Assembly: GCA_965267435.1 (NCBI GenBank)
Contig: OZ253960.1
Coordinates: 1,612,001-1,676,000 of the forward strand
Length of the DNA: 64,000 nucleotides
Reading direction: 5' to 3'
From: JAWPMT01 sp965267435
GTDB taxonomy: Bacteria > Bacteroidota > Bacteroidia > Cytophagales > Cyclobacteriaceae
Each line of letters begins with the position of its first letter. The first letter of the stretch is position 1. The notes beneath the pieces were generated by a model. It saw only the letters and a list, made by a program, of their open reading frames with translations, had not been told where the DNA came from and did no database searches. Positions 25,145-34,305 of the stretch are shown here, in pieces. Made by a program: the position numbers and the translations under genes.

Positions 25145-25555
25145 CTACAAAATCCGGAGGATGTCGCCTTCTCTGACTACTTCGAATTCGGCCAGGTCTT
25201 TGGAAGCCGGTCCTGCCGTCACCCTGCCCAGGTGGTTGAACATGGAGCTGTGACACCTGCATGTCAGCGTCCCTCGCCCAAAAATCCAGTTGCGCGAGCA
25301 GCCCGAATGTGTGCAGACACTGGTGAATGCCCTGATCTCGTCTTCCCAGTTGACGATCAGCACGTTTTCCTCCGGGTGCAACACCCAGTTGCGCGATATG
25401 ATCTGATCAAACGGGGGGACTGTCAAATCTACCGTCAAACCCGAGCCGCCGCCATAAGTCGGACCGTCATCGTCACTACAACTCTGCAACTGAAGGCCTA
25501 ATGCTCCCAGTGCTGAAACGGCTCCCGCCTTGATAATAAACTCCTTTCGTGTCAT
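25145..25555 (-). CDS. Rieske [2Fe-2S] lipoprotein
   Basis: The 136-residue protein has a Tat-like start (TRKEFIIKAGAVSALGALG) and a lipobox-like LQSC at the cleavage site. The two Rieske ligand motifs are CTHSGC and CRCHSSMF (Cys-x-His and Cys-x2-His). It probably carries electrons at the periplasmic face, but lacks the transmembrane anchor of bc1-type Rieske proteins, so its partner is unknown. It sits between the epimerase and hydrolase genes in one orientation, with 25- and 59-base gaps. Confidence 0.9.
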   Translation of the reverse strand: MTRKEFIIKAGAVSALGALGLQLQSCSDDDGPTYGGGSGLTVDLTVPPFDQIISRNWVLHPEENVLIVNWEDEIRAFTSVCTHSGCSRNWIFGRGTLTCRCHSSMFNHLGRVTAGPASKDLAEFEVVREGDILRIL

Positions 25556-25580
25556 GGTCTGCTAGTTGTTCTCGATATCA

Positions 25581-26555
25581 TCAGTCCTCCGAATCAGCCT
25601 TGATCTCCTCATACATTTCGGAAGTCATGAGTCGGACGGTGAAATGCGTTTCAAAGAATGAGCCCTTCTCAAGGTCCATCAGCCCTTCCTGGTTGTTGAA
25701 AGCATCCACATTGCAATTCATAGGCTCCAAGGCAATGCTGCGACGGTCGCCGGGAATGTACACCTGCAGAAACATGAACTCTGGAGAATGCTCTAGCAAC
25801 AATCCCATATGATGCTTCTTTGAGTAGAGCGCGCTCTTGTCCTGCATGATGAGCTTGAAGCAATCGTCAAATTGGTGATCAGCTATAGGTGTGAAATGCT
25901 CAAAATCATGGTAATCCAATACCGCACCGGTAGGAAGATTATCGCTATCTAGCTCGACATGGCTCACAAAGGGCAACTTCATCTCCCACTCCGACACATT
26001 GCCATGGTCCAGCATGAAGTACGGGTGCCACCCAAGACCTACGGGCATGTGGGTATTGCCTCGGTTTTCAACAGTGAAGTGCGTCTCCAATCGATCTGGA
26101 TAGTACTTGAAGGTGACATACAACCCAAAGGCAAAAGGATAGTAATTCCGCTCACCTCCGTAGTAATAGGCCAGTTTGGCCTCACCACCGTCCTGGGTGG
26201 CTTCAATGTTCTCTACCTTGAAGGGCTCCTTGCGAACGAAGCCATGTATGGCATTGCCTTTGTGCTTCTCCTCTGTGGGAAATTGGTACTCCACCCCCTC
26301 GTATTTGTATTGCCCCTTTCGCAGCCGATTGGGAAAAGGAAACAGTATCGCACTGCGACTGCCTGGGAATTCCGGTACCTCTTGTCTGGTTTCGTATCCA
26401 TGGATTGTGGAAATCCACTGACCCGCCGCCTCGAACTTGAGCAAATTCAATGTGGCGCCATGATCCGGCAGTATCTCCATCACTACTTCATCGTCTTTCT
26501 TCAATTGCAGAACTCGGATGTCCGCATCAGTCGTATCCTGGAATGAGTAGGCCAT
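25581..26555 (-). CDS. Aldose 1-epimerase-like protein
   Basis: The 324-residue product has the galactose-mutarotase fold with the expected catalytic positions: His in GNAIHGF, His in GLGWHPYF and a late Glu in IALEPMNCNVDAFN. RSAILFPFPNRL matches the substrate-loop pattern. It is probably a sugar anomerase or a related D-hexose-6-phosphate type enzyme in the cytoplasm. It is first in a minus-strand group with the Rieske and hydrolase genes, though no metabolic link among them is evident. The PadR gene starts divergently about 160 bases away. Confidence 0.9.
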   Translation of the reverse strand: MAYSFQDTTDADIRVLQLKKDDEVVMEILPDHGATLNLLKFEAAGQWISTIHGYETRQEVPEFPGSRSAILFPFPNRLRKGQYKYEGVEYQFPTEEKHKGNAIHGFVRKEPFKVENIEATQDGGEAKLAYYYGGERNYYPFAFGLYVTFKYYPDRLETHFTVENRGNTHMPVGLGWHPYFMLDHGNVSEWEMKLPFVSHVELDSDNLPTGAVLDYHDFEHFTPIADHQFDDCFKLIMQDKSALYSKKHHMGLLLEHSPEFMFLQVYIPGDRRSIALEPMNCNVDAFNNQEGLMDLEKGSFFETHFTVRLMTSEMYEEIKADSED

Positions 26556-26715
26556 AGTGGTGATGATTTGCTCATCCCTAAATTACCATTTTCTGGGATA
26601 TTACCGCCAGAACCGCATTTATATCTGGTTTGAAACGGCAATACTACTTTTAGGAAAAATATTGCAACCTTTGTAACCGGAAAACGAATACTACAAACAG
26701 GACATTGATAGTAGG

Positions 26716-27054
26716 ATGAAGAAATATCAGTTGGGAGAGTTTGAGGAGATCGTCATGCTCACCGTTGGGGTGCTGTATGATGAAGCGTATGGCGTCGCGA
26801 TCAAACTTGAAATTCAAAATCGACTGGGTCGGAAGGTCAGTGTTGGCGCGATGCAATCTGCTCTCAGAAGGCTGGAATCAAAGGGTTTCCTCGAGTCACG
26901 GCAAGGGGAAGTCAGCCCCACGCGCGGAGGAAAAGCCAAGCGCTATTTCACGATCACAGCTTTTGGGAAGAAGGCGTTGGAATACAGCAAAGATGCGCGT
27001 ATGGCCTTGTGGAATGACATTCCCGAAATGGCCTGGCGGGTGAAGTTCCAATGA
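26716..27054 (+). CDS. PadR-family transcriptional regulator
   Basis: The 112-residue protein is a PadR winged-helix regulator: LGEFEEIVMLTVGVL, YGVAIKLEIQNRLGRKVSVG, AMQSALRRLESKGFLES, then RYFTITAFGKKAL. Its stop codon overlaps the permease start (ATGA at 27051-27054), so the two are translationally coupled, as is usual for this PadR-permease pair in Bacteroidota. It probably represses its own operon; the inducer is not known. The ATG at 26716 is preceded by a T-rich promoter-like area, but no perfect -7 match. Confidence 0.93.
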   Translation: MKKYQLGEFEEIVMLTVGVLYDEAYGVAIKLEIQNRLGRKVSVGAMQSALRRLESKGFLESRQGEVSPTRGGKAKRYFTITAFGKKALEYSKDARMALWNDIPEMAWRVKFQ

Positions 27055-29678
27055 AAAACTTCTCCGACAAGCTCCTGCGTTGGTTTTGTCGTCGCGATTA
27101 CTACACAGATATCAGCGGCGATTTAGAGGAACTATACCATCTCAACCTCCGGCAGTACTCCCCCTCCCGGGCTTCATGGCTTTACCTCGCTGACGTTTTG
27201 CTTCTGCTCCGTGTGTCCCTGTTAAAGAAACTCGTTACACTACAATTATTCTACTCCGGAATGCTTACCAATTACCTGAAAATCAGTATTCGCAACCTCC
27301 TGCATCACAAGTTCTTCACCTTCATCAACATCTCCGGACTGGCGGTGGGGTTAGCCGCCTTCATGTTGCTGAGCTCCTACATCCGCTTGGAGAAAAGCTA
27401 TGACCAATTCTTCAGTGAGCCCCAATCGCTTTATCGCCTGACAACGGATCAAATCAAAGAGGGCGTCATCGGTATACGCGATGCCATGTCTTTCAACCCA
27501 AGTGGTGGCGTATTGACCGAGGAACTGCCTGAAGTGCTGGAATACACCTGCACCTACAAGTTTGGAGAAATCGTATTCCGACGTGGTCAGCAGGTACACT
27601 TTGAAAAGGGGATTGTGGCAGCTGACTCCAATTACTTTGGACTGTTTGACTATGACATTCTCGCAGGTCACCCGGCAAAGGCACTGTCCAACCCCTACTC
27701 GCTGGTACTAACCGAAAGCAAGGCCCTGGAGCTATTCGGAAACACCGATGTCGTAGGTCGTTCCATTGAGGTCTTGAGCGGCTTTGACCGTTCCTTTGAA
27801 GTCACCGCAGTGATGCAGGATGTGCCTGAAAACACACACTATCACTTCGACATCCTGATGTCGCTGAACACGTTGAGCGAAATCCTCGAGAGAGAAGCCT
27901 GGAGCAACTTCAACTATTACACCTACTTGCGGGTGGACCCCAAAGCCGACATTGCCCAGGTCCGGGCGAAGCTGCCGGAGCTATCGCGAAAGTACATCGG
28001 CGAAGAGAGCAGTCTGAACTTCAATCTGCAGCCCGTCACCAGCATCCACCTGCACTCGGACTTCACGTATGAGCCCGAAATCCATGGCAGTGCCGAAGCG
28101 GTGAAGTTCCTGACCATCATTGCGGCATTTGTCCTGTTGATGGCCTGGATCAACTATATCAACCTGTCGACAGCTCGCGCTGTCGATCGCGCAAAGGAAG
28201 TAGGGCTCAGAAAGGTTGTCGGCGCGGTAAAGAGAAACCTTATCTTCCAATTCCTGGTGGAAGCCATGTTGGTGAACCTTGTCGGGACGCTATTGGCCGT
28301 GGTGCTGGCAGAGCTGTCACTCCCCATCTTCAACAACATGATGGAGAAGGTCATCGCCGAGCACATTTGGATGGAGTCTTCTTTTCTATTGCAGGCGTTA
28401 GCATTCTTCCTGATCGGTACCCTTGCCACCGGCTTCTACCCTGCCCTTGTGCTATCACAATTCCGACCGGTGGCCGTTTTGAAAGGTAAATTCAGGCACT
28501 CGAAATCCGGCTCAGCGCTCCGCAAAGGACTGGTGATTGCCCAGTTTGCGATATCGCTCGCACTGGTTGCCGGTACCATGATCGTGACCCGGCAAGTTCA
28601 GTACATGCAATCGCTGGACAAAGGCTACAATACGGATCAGGTTGTGGGTTTTCGTAATCCCAGCGTCAGCGACGACCAAAGAGAAGCGCGTAATGCCAAA
28701 TTGCTGAGCTTCTATGACGCCCTGCGCACTAATGAGAACATCGTGAACGCTGCCTCCATAAACAACCTGCCCGGAGGTGGAAGCAGCGACATCAGCTCCT
28801 ATGCGGCAGGCATTCGACTCGCTGGCAAAACAGATATCATGGAGACGACGGTATACATGCAGGTATATGATGACAACGTACTTGAGACTCTCGACCTTGA
28901 ACTGGTGGCAGGCAGAAATTTCAATAAGGACCTCGCCATAGACACCGCCTCAGTCATCATCAATGAAGCGATGATGAACGTCTTTGGCCTCGACGACTTC
29001 AATGACGTACTCAACGAAAGGGTCCAATTAGGTCGGGATCCGGAAAATGATCGATATCCGATCGTAGGTGTGGTGCGCAATGCCAATCGAACGACGCTCA
29101 AGCGCAACGTGGAACCAACACTGTTCTATTTTAACCGGACACTAGGGAACTCCATGGTAAAGTTGAAGGAAGCACATATCGCCGAGGGTCTTGAGGTAGT
29201 GGAAGCTGAATGGGCGAAGTTCTTCCCGAATACTCCTCTGGAGATCACATTTTTGGATGAGCGATTTGACAGGCTCTACAAAGAAGACCAGCGGTTTGGT
29301 AAGGCCTTCGGCGCATTCTCGGTACTGGCACTGGTAGTGGCACTGCTCGGATTGCTGGGTCTCTCCTACTTCCTGTCGGTACAAAGAACCAAAGAAGTGG
29401 GTGTGCGAAAGGTCCTGGGTGCCAGTGTTACCCAGATCATCACGCTGTTTTTTAAGGACTTCCTTGTGCTAATCGGGCTTGCCTCGGTCTTGAGTCTTCC
29501 TGCGACCTACTTCGCCATGAGTTCCTGGCTGCAAGGCTATGCTTTCCGAGTAGGCTTTCCGTGGGAGTTGTTGGTCATCGCACTGGTGGCGATCACTGCC
29601 TTTGCATTGGTCACAGTGGGCCTGCAAACACGTAGGGTGGCAACCATGGATCCGGCAGCTACGCTGAAATATGAGTAA
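27051..29678 (+). CDS. FtsX/MacB-type ABC transporter permease with N-terminal prefix
   Basis: The 875-residue protein starts with a cytoplasmic prefix (LLRWFCRRDYYTDISGDLEE) typical of PadR-linked permeases. Then come a first helix (FFTFINISGLAVGLAAFMLL), a large extracytoplasmic MacB_PCD domain and three FtsX helices with AKEVGLRKVVGAVKRNLI. The whole block repeats: second MacB_PCD, then TKEVGVRKVLGASVTQII and final helices. No ATPase is encoded next to it, so it must borrow one or act as a mechanotransmitter. The likely cargo is a lipid-linked or hydrophobic molecule, by family analogy. The start overlaps the PadR gene. Confidence 0.92.
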   Translation: MKNFSDKLLRWFCRRDYYTDISGDLEELYHLNLRQYSPSRASWLYLADVLLLLRVSLLKKLVTLQLFYSGMLTNYLKISIRNLLHHKFFTFINISGLAVGLAAFMLLSSYIRLEKSYDQFFSEPQSLYRLTTDQIKEGVIGIRDAMSFNPSGGVLTEELPEVLEYTCTYKFGEIVFRRGQQVHFEKGIVAADSNYFGLFDYDILAGHPAKALSNPYSLVLTESKALELFGNTDVVGRSIEVLSGFDRSFEVTAVMQDVPENTHYHFDILMSLNTLSEILEREAWSNFNYYTYLRVDPKADIAQVRAKLPELSRKYIGEESSLNFNLQPVTSIHLHSDFTYEPEIHGSAEAVKFLTIIAAFVLLMAWINYINLSTARAVDRAKEVGLRKVVGAVKRNLIFQFLVEAMLVNLVGTLLAVVLAELSLPIFNNMMEKVIAEHIWMESSFLLQALAFFLIGTLATGFYPALVLSQFRPVAVLKGKFRHSKSGSALRKGLVIAQFAISLALVAGTMIVTRQVQYMQSLDKGYNTDQVVGFRNPSVSDDQREARNAKLLSFYDALRTNENIVNAASINNLPGGGSSDISSYAAGIRLAGKTDIMETTVYMQVYDDNVLETLDLELVAGRNFNKDLAIDTASVIINEAMMNVFGLDDFNDVLNERVQLGRDPENDRYPIVGVVRNANRTTLKRNVEPTLFYFNRTLGNSMVKLKEAHIAEGLEVVEAEWAKFFPNTPLEITFLDERFDRLYKEDQRFGKAFGAFSVLALVVALLGLLGLSYFLSVQRTKEVGVRKVLGASVTQIITLFFKDFLVLIGLASVLSLPATYFAMSSWLQGYAFRVGFPWELLVIALVAITAFALVTVGLQTRRVATMDPAATLKYE

Positions 29679-29783
29679 GGGGTCTCTTTGAAGGTTGCAT
29701 CTTCCTTGCTTTTGGCATGGGGTCATACGGCGTGGCGACCCACCATTGGCGATATAGGCCCTACAGATGATCAACCTCCGGTG

Positions 29784-30281
29784 CTATTCGCGCTTTATGA
29801 CATCGTCTATCCTGAAACCCATATCCGTTAGGACTAGGGTAATCTCATTGGCGTGCGTTCGTTTAAACATCGTGTCTTCGATGGTGGCATGGACTATGAA
29901 GGTGCCCGGTTCTGGTTGGGAGATTAGTTCGCATTGTGATACGACTACGTTCCCCCAGTCCTGCTGATCGATCAAAAACGGCCGTCCAATTCCGGCATAC
30001 GATGTGTCGTAAATGCCACTCCATTTTTCCTCGAATTGTTCTTCCGTTAGGGAGTTGTCAGTGGCATACACTACGCCAATGGCATCTTGCTTGTATTCCG
30101 CATATCGGTCAGTCGTTATTTCACGGAAGTGTTGAGGTCGTGATTGGTTGAAAAACTCTGGAACAGTCTTCGACAGCCATGCACACCCCTCATCAGCGTC
30201 CTGCGCGGTCAAAAGTGTTGTACTAGCAACCAAAGTCCCAAGGAAAATCATAGACTGTCTCTTAAATTCCATCATGCTCAT
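29784..30281 (-). CDS. Hypothetical secreted protein
   Basis: The 165-residue product has a signal peptide (FKRQSMIFLGTLVASTTLLTAQ). The ATG at 30281 or the third Met at 30272 could be the start. The mature part is acidic, with a DEGCAWLSKTVPEFF helix, a central QFEEKWSG region and a C-terminal alpha/beta stretch (EITLVLTDMGFRIDDVI) of nuclear-transport-factor-2-like size, but I cannot assign a family. It stands alone, with a 14-base motif (GTTGCGCTATTTTG on its strand) 40 bases upstream that also precedes the DUF1080 gene. Confidence 0.65.
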   Translation of the reverse strand: MSMMEFKRQSMIFLGTLVASTTLLTAQDADEGCAWLSKTVPEFFNQSRPQHFREITTDRYAEYKQDAIGVVYATDNSLTEEQFEEKWSGIYDTSYAGIGRPFLIDQQDWGNVVVSQCELISQPEPGTFIVHATIEDTMFKRTHANEITLVLTDMGFRIDDVIKRE

Positions 30282-30321
30282 CGAATGCTCATACTGTGAG
30301 GTACCCCAAGTGGGCCAAGGC

Positions 30322-30335
30322 CAAAATAGCGCAAC
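30322..30335. repeat. 14-base motif CAAAATAGCGCAAC, copy 1
   Basis: This is identical to 37892-37905. On the minus strand it reads GTTGCGCTATTTTG and ends in a TATTTTG that resembles a shortened Bacteroidota -7 element. It lies 40 bases upstream of the secreted-protein gene (start 30281), a promoter-like position. Confidence 0.45.
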
Positions 30336-30386
30336 TTACTGGGATTCGGAATCTAAAATTGGCGATTGCCCGTGGTGGCACTCACC

Positions 30387-31451
30387 CTAATGAGCTCTAT
30401 CAAATCCATCGCCATTGAACCTGTAAATAGCTCCCGGTGATTCGCCTGCGAAGAGTAACTCACCTTCTTTCGTTTTGTAGATCGTCCAGATGTTTTCACT
30501 CATCACTCCTTCGTCCTTTGCGTAGTTCCTAAACTCTTCCGTTTTCGGATTGTATTTCCAAATCCCGGAATAGACAGTACCAAACCACATATTCCCCGTG
30601 GTATCTTCCGCAATTGAAAAAGCTCGATGGAGGGTATTTCCCTCTACATCTCCCTCATCTAAGCCTTGCGCTTTGGTAAAATTGGTAGTCTTCCTGCCAT
30701 CGTAACTAAATAACCCGGCGCCATTGTCCGCCATCCACAGCACTCCATTGCTGTCTACAAAAATTCCGCGTATGCCCATTTGACGCTCATCATTTTGTCT
30801 CCCCATTTCTTCCCGACCGATAGAAACAAAGGAGTCGCTCTGCCATCCAAATACTTTTTCCATGGTTGCCGCCCAGATGGTGCCATCATGACCCAGATGG
30901 GCCTTGGTGGTCGGGAGGTACAGGTATTTGTTGTTGGGGGCTCTTGTCACCGGGTATGGGATAAAACCCATCCCTTCTTCTCTGATATGATATAGGCCTG
31001 GATCGACGTATGACGTATCCGTAGGATCCAAGCCTCGTTGAAACCAACGATCATTGGAAACGAAACTGTCTTCCATAGCCATTTCTTTGAACCGGTTGCC
31101 ATCATATCGGAAAATTCTGAATCCATTCTCAACCCAAATTGCTCCGCGCCCATCTTTATGAAGATTGCCAACAATCTCCAAGCCCTCATCCTCAGAGAAA
31201 TACTGGATGGAATTGCCATCAAACTTCGCGATATAGTCCGGACTTGAAAACCACAGATTGCCTTGACCGTCTTCCATGATATCTCGAATGCCACGAGTTT
31301 CCTTCAACCAGGCGCTTGTGTCTCTGGATACCCCTCTGTCAATTGCAGAAGAAGCATTCGAATTTCTGTGGTTTGATTCCTGACATGCCCACATCGCAGC
31401 AATCAACATAATTGCGAGATATGGCCATCTTATGTTTTGACGTGCGTCCAT
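30387..31451 (-). CDS. Reporter-type beta-propeller lipoprotein
   Basis: The 354-residue protein has a lipobox (AAMWAC at about residue 23) and repeated propeller blades of the two-component-regulator type: DGQGNLWFSSPDYIAKFDG, DGRGAIWVENGFRIFRYDG, DSNGVLWMADNGAGLFSYDG, DTTGNMWFGTVYSGIWKY. Those blades usually form the sensor half of hybrid kinases, but no kinase or membrane helix follows here, so this is a stand-alone outer-surface or periplasmic sensor or binding protein. Its partner is unknown. It is unlinked to its neighbours by more than 100 bases on each side. Confidence 0.82.
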   Translation of the reverse strand: MDARQNIRWPYLAIMLIAAMWACQESNHRNSNASSAIDRGVSRDTSAWLKETRGIRDIMEDGQGNLWFSSPDYIAKFDGNSIQYFSEDEGLEIVGNLHKDGRGAIWVENGFRIFRYDGNRFKEMAMEDSFVSNDRWFQRGLDPTDTSYVDPGLYHIREEGMGFIPYPVTRAPNNKYLYLPTTKAHLGHDGTIWAATMEKVFGWQSDSFVSIGREEMGRQNDERQMGIRGIFVDSNGVLWMADNGAGLFSYDGRKTTNFTKAQGLDEGDVEGNTLHRAFSIAEDTTGNMWFGTVYSGIWKYNPKTEEFRNYAKDEGVMSENIWTIYKTKEGELLFAGESPGAIYRFNGDGFDRAH

Positions 31452-31605
31452 CCCAATGTTTTATCTCCGAAAGTGGCTGCAATGTAATAGCATAGCAAAA
31501 ACATTTAATAACCAGCCATCGACCTGAAATCAGAAAACCCTGCGCAGAACTGCAACAGGGCTTTCATGGAAATCAATTCTTTCCTTGTCAGAATAGATCG
31601 ACTTG

Positions 31606-32130
31606 CTAAGAATTGACCATTTGCTTCTTCATTTTCTTCACCTTCCGAGGGTGGGGCGTTCCATTTTCGACGTAGTACTTCAGCTCTTCCATGATCTCGC
31701 CGACGAACGTCGAAAAGCCCTTTCTTAATGCTGGCCATGTGAAAATCGCCAGTAGCTTGATATGGGATTGAAATTTCCAAGTCATTTCTGATTGGTTTTC
31801 ACCCACATCCCTGATGGAGAAATCGAGTGTGTTGAACCGCACGGGAAAAACAGCCGGCGTATCCACAAAGTCAATCTTCACGGTTGCCGTCTTGTCCTCC
31901 TCATTGTAAGCCAGGAACTGTTCAGATGCCTTGATCCCCTTGGGTTTCGTCGTGAGCTCGCAAACCCGCCCGTCCGAATGCGCGCCCTCGAACAATTGTC
32001 CGTTGGACTGGGCGTAAGAGTTGGGGACTGACGCCATCCACTTGTACGCGTCGTTGAATCCATGAGCAAACACCTTCCAAACCTCGTCGGCGCTCGCTTC
32101 CACTTTCATCACCTTAGTAAATCGAACCAT
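31606..32130 (-). CDS. SRPBCC-family protein (paralogue A)
   Basis: The 174-residue START/SRPBCC-fold protein begins TKVMKVEASADEVWKVF, the usual strand/helix entry, and ends KYYVENGTPHPRKVKK. The fold makes a hydrophobic cavity for a lipid-like or aromatic ligand. It lies 14 bases after a second SRPBCC gene on the same strand that shares the C-terminal YVENGTPHP motif, so the two arose by duplication. The ligand is unknown. Confidence 0.85.
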   Translation of the reverse strand: MVRFTKVMKVEASADEVWKVFAHGFNDAYKWMASVPNSYAQSNGQLFEGAHSDGRVCELTTKPKGIKASEQFLAYNEEDKTATVKIDFVDTPAVFPVRFNTLDFSIRDVGENQSEMTWKFQSHIKLLAIFTWPALRKGFSTFVGEIMEELKYYVENGTPHPRKVKKMKKQMVNS

Positions 32131-32144
32131 GATTGATAGCTTTT

Positions 32145-32636
32145 TTAGTGACCAGCGGCTGCCAATGACTCCACCTTCGTTGGGTGAGGCGTTCCATTTT
32201 CAACGTAGTGCTTCAGCTCCTCTGCCAGCAGCTGAAAGGAGGCGGTCAATCCCATTTGGAGCTTGCCCTCCATCTCCTCGGGCAATGGCATTCTTGGCTC
32301 CATGATGGTATCCATGTAAACTACGGTTCCAGTGTCGGACTCTTTCAGATACCAAGTCGAGGCTGCTCTCCTGGCGATCTCCGGCGCTCCTTTCGTGATC
32401 TCATAGGAAAGAGAGTAGTTCTCTCGATCGAATGCTGTCAACTCCTGAACAGTATTTCCTCTATCGGTCGTTGTGTCTCGGAGCGAATAGTCCAGGCCAT
32501 CGAATTTCGCAGGACCACCGGGCTCGGAAGTTTTGAAGTTGCTAGACCACAGATGGGCGTGTCCAAACTGGTTCCCCATTACTTCCCAAACCTTTGAAAT
32601 TGATTTGTTGATTGATACTTGTACTTTGATTTCCAT
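32145..32636 (-). CDS. SRPBCC-family protein (paralogue B)
   Basis: The start at the ATG at 32636 (MEIKVQVSINKSISKVWEVM) is preferred over a longer frame to 32693. The 163-residue product has the same fold as the next gene and the closing LKHYVENGTPHPTKV. A GGPAKFDGLDYSLRD segment replaces the corresponding part of paralogue A, so the cavity may differ. The two form an operon of paralogues. The ECF sigma gene lies upstream by 127 bases on the same strand. Confidence 0.85.
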   Translation of the reverse strand: MEIKVQVSINKSISKVWEVMGNQFGHAHLWSSNFKTSEPGGPAKFDGLDYSLRDTTTDRGNTVQELTAFDRENYSLSYEITKGAPEIARRAASTWYLKESDTGTVVYMDTIMEPRMPLPEEMEGKLQMGLTASFQLLAEELKHYVENGTPHPTKVESLAAAGH

Positions 32637-32763
32637 AATTGTCAATTTTTCAATTGTTTGGCTATTGGATGCAGCCATCGAAAATTGTGACAAAACTTTT
32701 GTACGAAAATCGACAGAATACCTGCAACTAATTGATATTCAGATAAATAAAATTTCAAAAAAG

Positions 32764-33624
32764 TTATTCGTAGTGGCGATGCAGGTCGGGATCGTTGATG
32801 ATCTTCGTAATGATCGTATCTACACTGAAGTCCTTTTTCGAAGGGTGGTTTTGAAAGAACTCTATGTATTTCTTGTCCACCGTATCAGCTACCTCGTCAC
32901 CATGCTTCTCTGCATAATTAGAAATGGTCGCGTAGTACTCCGGGTCGAACAACTTCGAATTCGTCTGCATGCGCCCGGCAGCTTCCATGGCCTTTGCTTT
33001 CTTCGAGCATCGACAAGGGTTGTTCAAGTTGACCAGTCCACACTGCTTGTTCATGAAAGCGTGAAATTCCTTTCTCGTACGTGACAGTTTTTGCCGGTAG
33101 TTGTCCCTGGTCAGGCCGAAGACCTCGGCACCTGTCTCAGAGTCTACTTTGAACACGTCGCCCACCAGGTAAAGTAGGCGCTGCTCCCTGGTGAGGCACA
33201 TGAGCATCCCTGACATGCATCTTGTCCTTGCTGTCTTGGTTCGCATCACCTGCTCCTCTTCTTCCTCGGGGCTCAGCTCCGGACTAGGGATGGCATTGAG
33301 CTTCTCAGCAAAGTCCTCAAACCCGTCCCATTTATCCTCCATCGGTCGGCGCTTGGTTTGGAGGAATTCGGTGTAAACAATACGATAAGCCCATGTCCTG
33401 AAAGAGCTTTTGCCCTCGAAGGAAGAAAGACTCGTCATGATCTTGATGAGGACATCCTGCGTCAGGTCTTTGGCCTCATCTTCGTCATTGGTGAATTTCC
33501 ACGCGACATTGTAAATGAACGGCTCGTGAAGCTTGAGCAATTGCTCCAAGGCGTCCTTACTACCCTCCCGGGCCTTCGGGATCAACGCTGAAGATTCGAT
33601 ATCAATTTGAGCACTTGACTTCAT
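32764..33624 (-). CDS. ECF RNA polymerase sigma factor with Cys-containing extension
   Basis: The 286-residue sigma-70 factor has region 2 (FIYNVAWKFTNDEDEAKDLT, QDVLIKI) and region 4 (LTREQRLLYLVGDVFKVDS, then GLTRDNYRQKLSRTRKEF). Beyond region 4 is a C-terminal extension with QCGLVNLNNPCRCSKK, three Cys that may bind a metal, followed by about 60 mostly helical residues. This architecture occurs in Bacteroidota/Firmicutes ECF groups without a clear anti-sigma factor. Transcription is on the same strand as the SRPBCC pair, which could be its targets. Confidence 0.88.
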   Translation of the reverse strand: MKSSAQIDIESSALIPKAREGSKDALEQLLKLHEPFIYNVAWKFTNDEDEAKDLTQDVLIKIMTSLSSFEGKSSFRTWAYRIVYTEFLQTKRRPMEDKWDGFEDFAEKLNAIPSPELSPEEEEEQVMRTKTARTRCMSGMLMCLTREQRLLYLVGDVFKVDSETGAEVFGLTRDNYRQKLSRTRKEFHAFMNKQCGLVNLNNPCRCSKKAKAMEAAGRMQTNSKLFDPEYYATISNYAEKHGDEVADTVDKKYIEFFQNHPSKKDFSVDTIITKIINDPDLHRHYE

Positions 33625-33630
33625 GAGGCG

Positions 33631-34173
33631 TTAGAGTTCAAGTTTATAATGATCCGCATCGCGCTCCAGCACGAAGAAATAGGGCTTCTCCGATCCTTTC
33701 AGATCCATCACACCGAGCATAGTATTCTCATCGATCTTCGCAAAATGGTCGAATATCGCTTTCTGATCATAGGCCATGGTGCCTGTGACTTTTCCCCTGT
33801 AGTCAATCATACGCATTCGAGCTTTCCCCTTTTTCGTTTTCAGGATGGGTTTCAATAGGGCAAGAACAACTCTTAGGGCCTTGATCTTGGGGAAATTGAT
33901 ACCAAGGGGTATGAGTAATGGGTTGATGGCATAGAGACGCTTCTTGTTCAAAGAACTGATCAACAGGGGATGCACGCTCTCCTCATTCTCGAACAGTTTG
34001 CCATACCAGCCTGAACACTCCAGCAATCCTTCCATGTAATGGCCTGTCTTCAATTCATAGCCTTTCCACCGCCCCAGCATGAAATCGAGCGTGGCAGGCT
34101 CTAGTTGATCAAAGATGGCCAGGCCCTCCTCAGTAGTTGCTTCTCTTTTCTCCAGTAGGTCTTTTGTGGTCAT
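33631..34173 (-). CDS. GXWXG/DUF4334 domain protein
   Basis: Starting at the ATG at 34173 (MTTKDLLEKREATTEEGL), the 180-residue product has the GXWXG motif as FMLGRWKGYELKTGH and a C-terminal DUF4334 region (ARMRMIDYRGKVTGTMAYDQ, then YFFVLERD). The longer frame to 34224 adds a hydrophobic stretch that looks accidental. These proteins occur singly across bacteria and have no known activity. The gene ends 6 bases before the sigma factor start, so they may be co-transcribed. Confidence 0.85.
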   Translation of the reverse strand: MTTKDLLEKREATTEEGLAIFDQLEPATLDFMLGRWKGYELKTGHYMEGLLECSGWYGKLFENEESVHPLLISSLNKKRLYAINPLLIPLGINFPKIKALRVVLALLKPILKTKKGKARMRMIDYRGKVTGTMAYDQKAIFDHFAKIDENTMLGVMDLKGSEKPYFFVLERDADHYKLEL

Positions 34174-34305
34174 GTTCGAGTAAGGGTTAACAAAGAGGTC
34201 TAGAGATGTCAATAATAAACACAAATCATCCCTGTTGCCAAAACCTTACGAGATGGCTTCAATTTCTCCCGCCTTCCCTATGGCACATGGACGGCTTAGG
34301 CTTGG

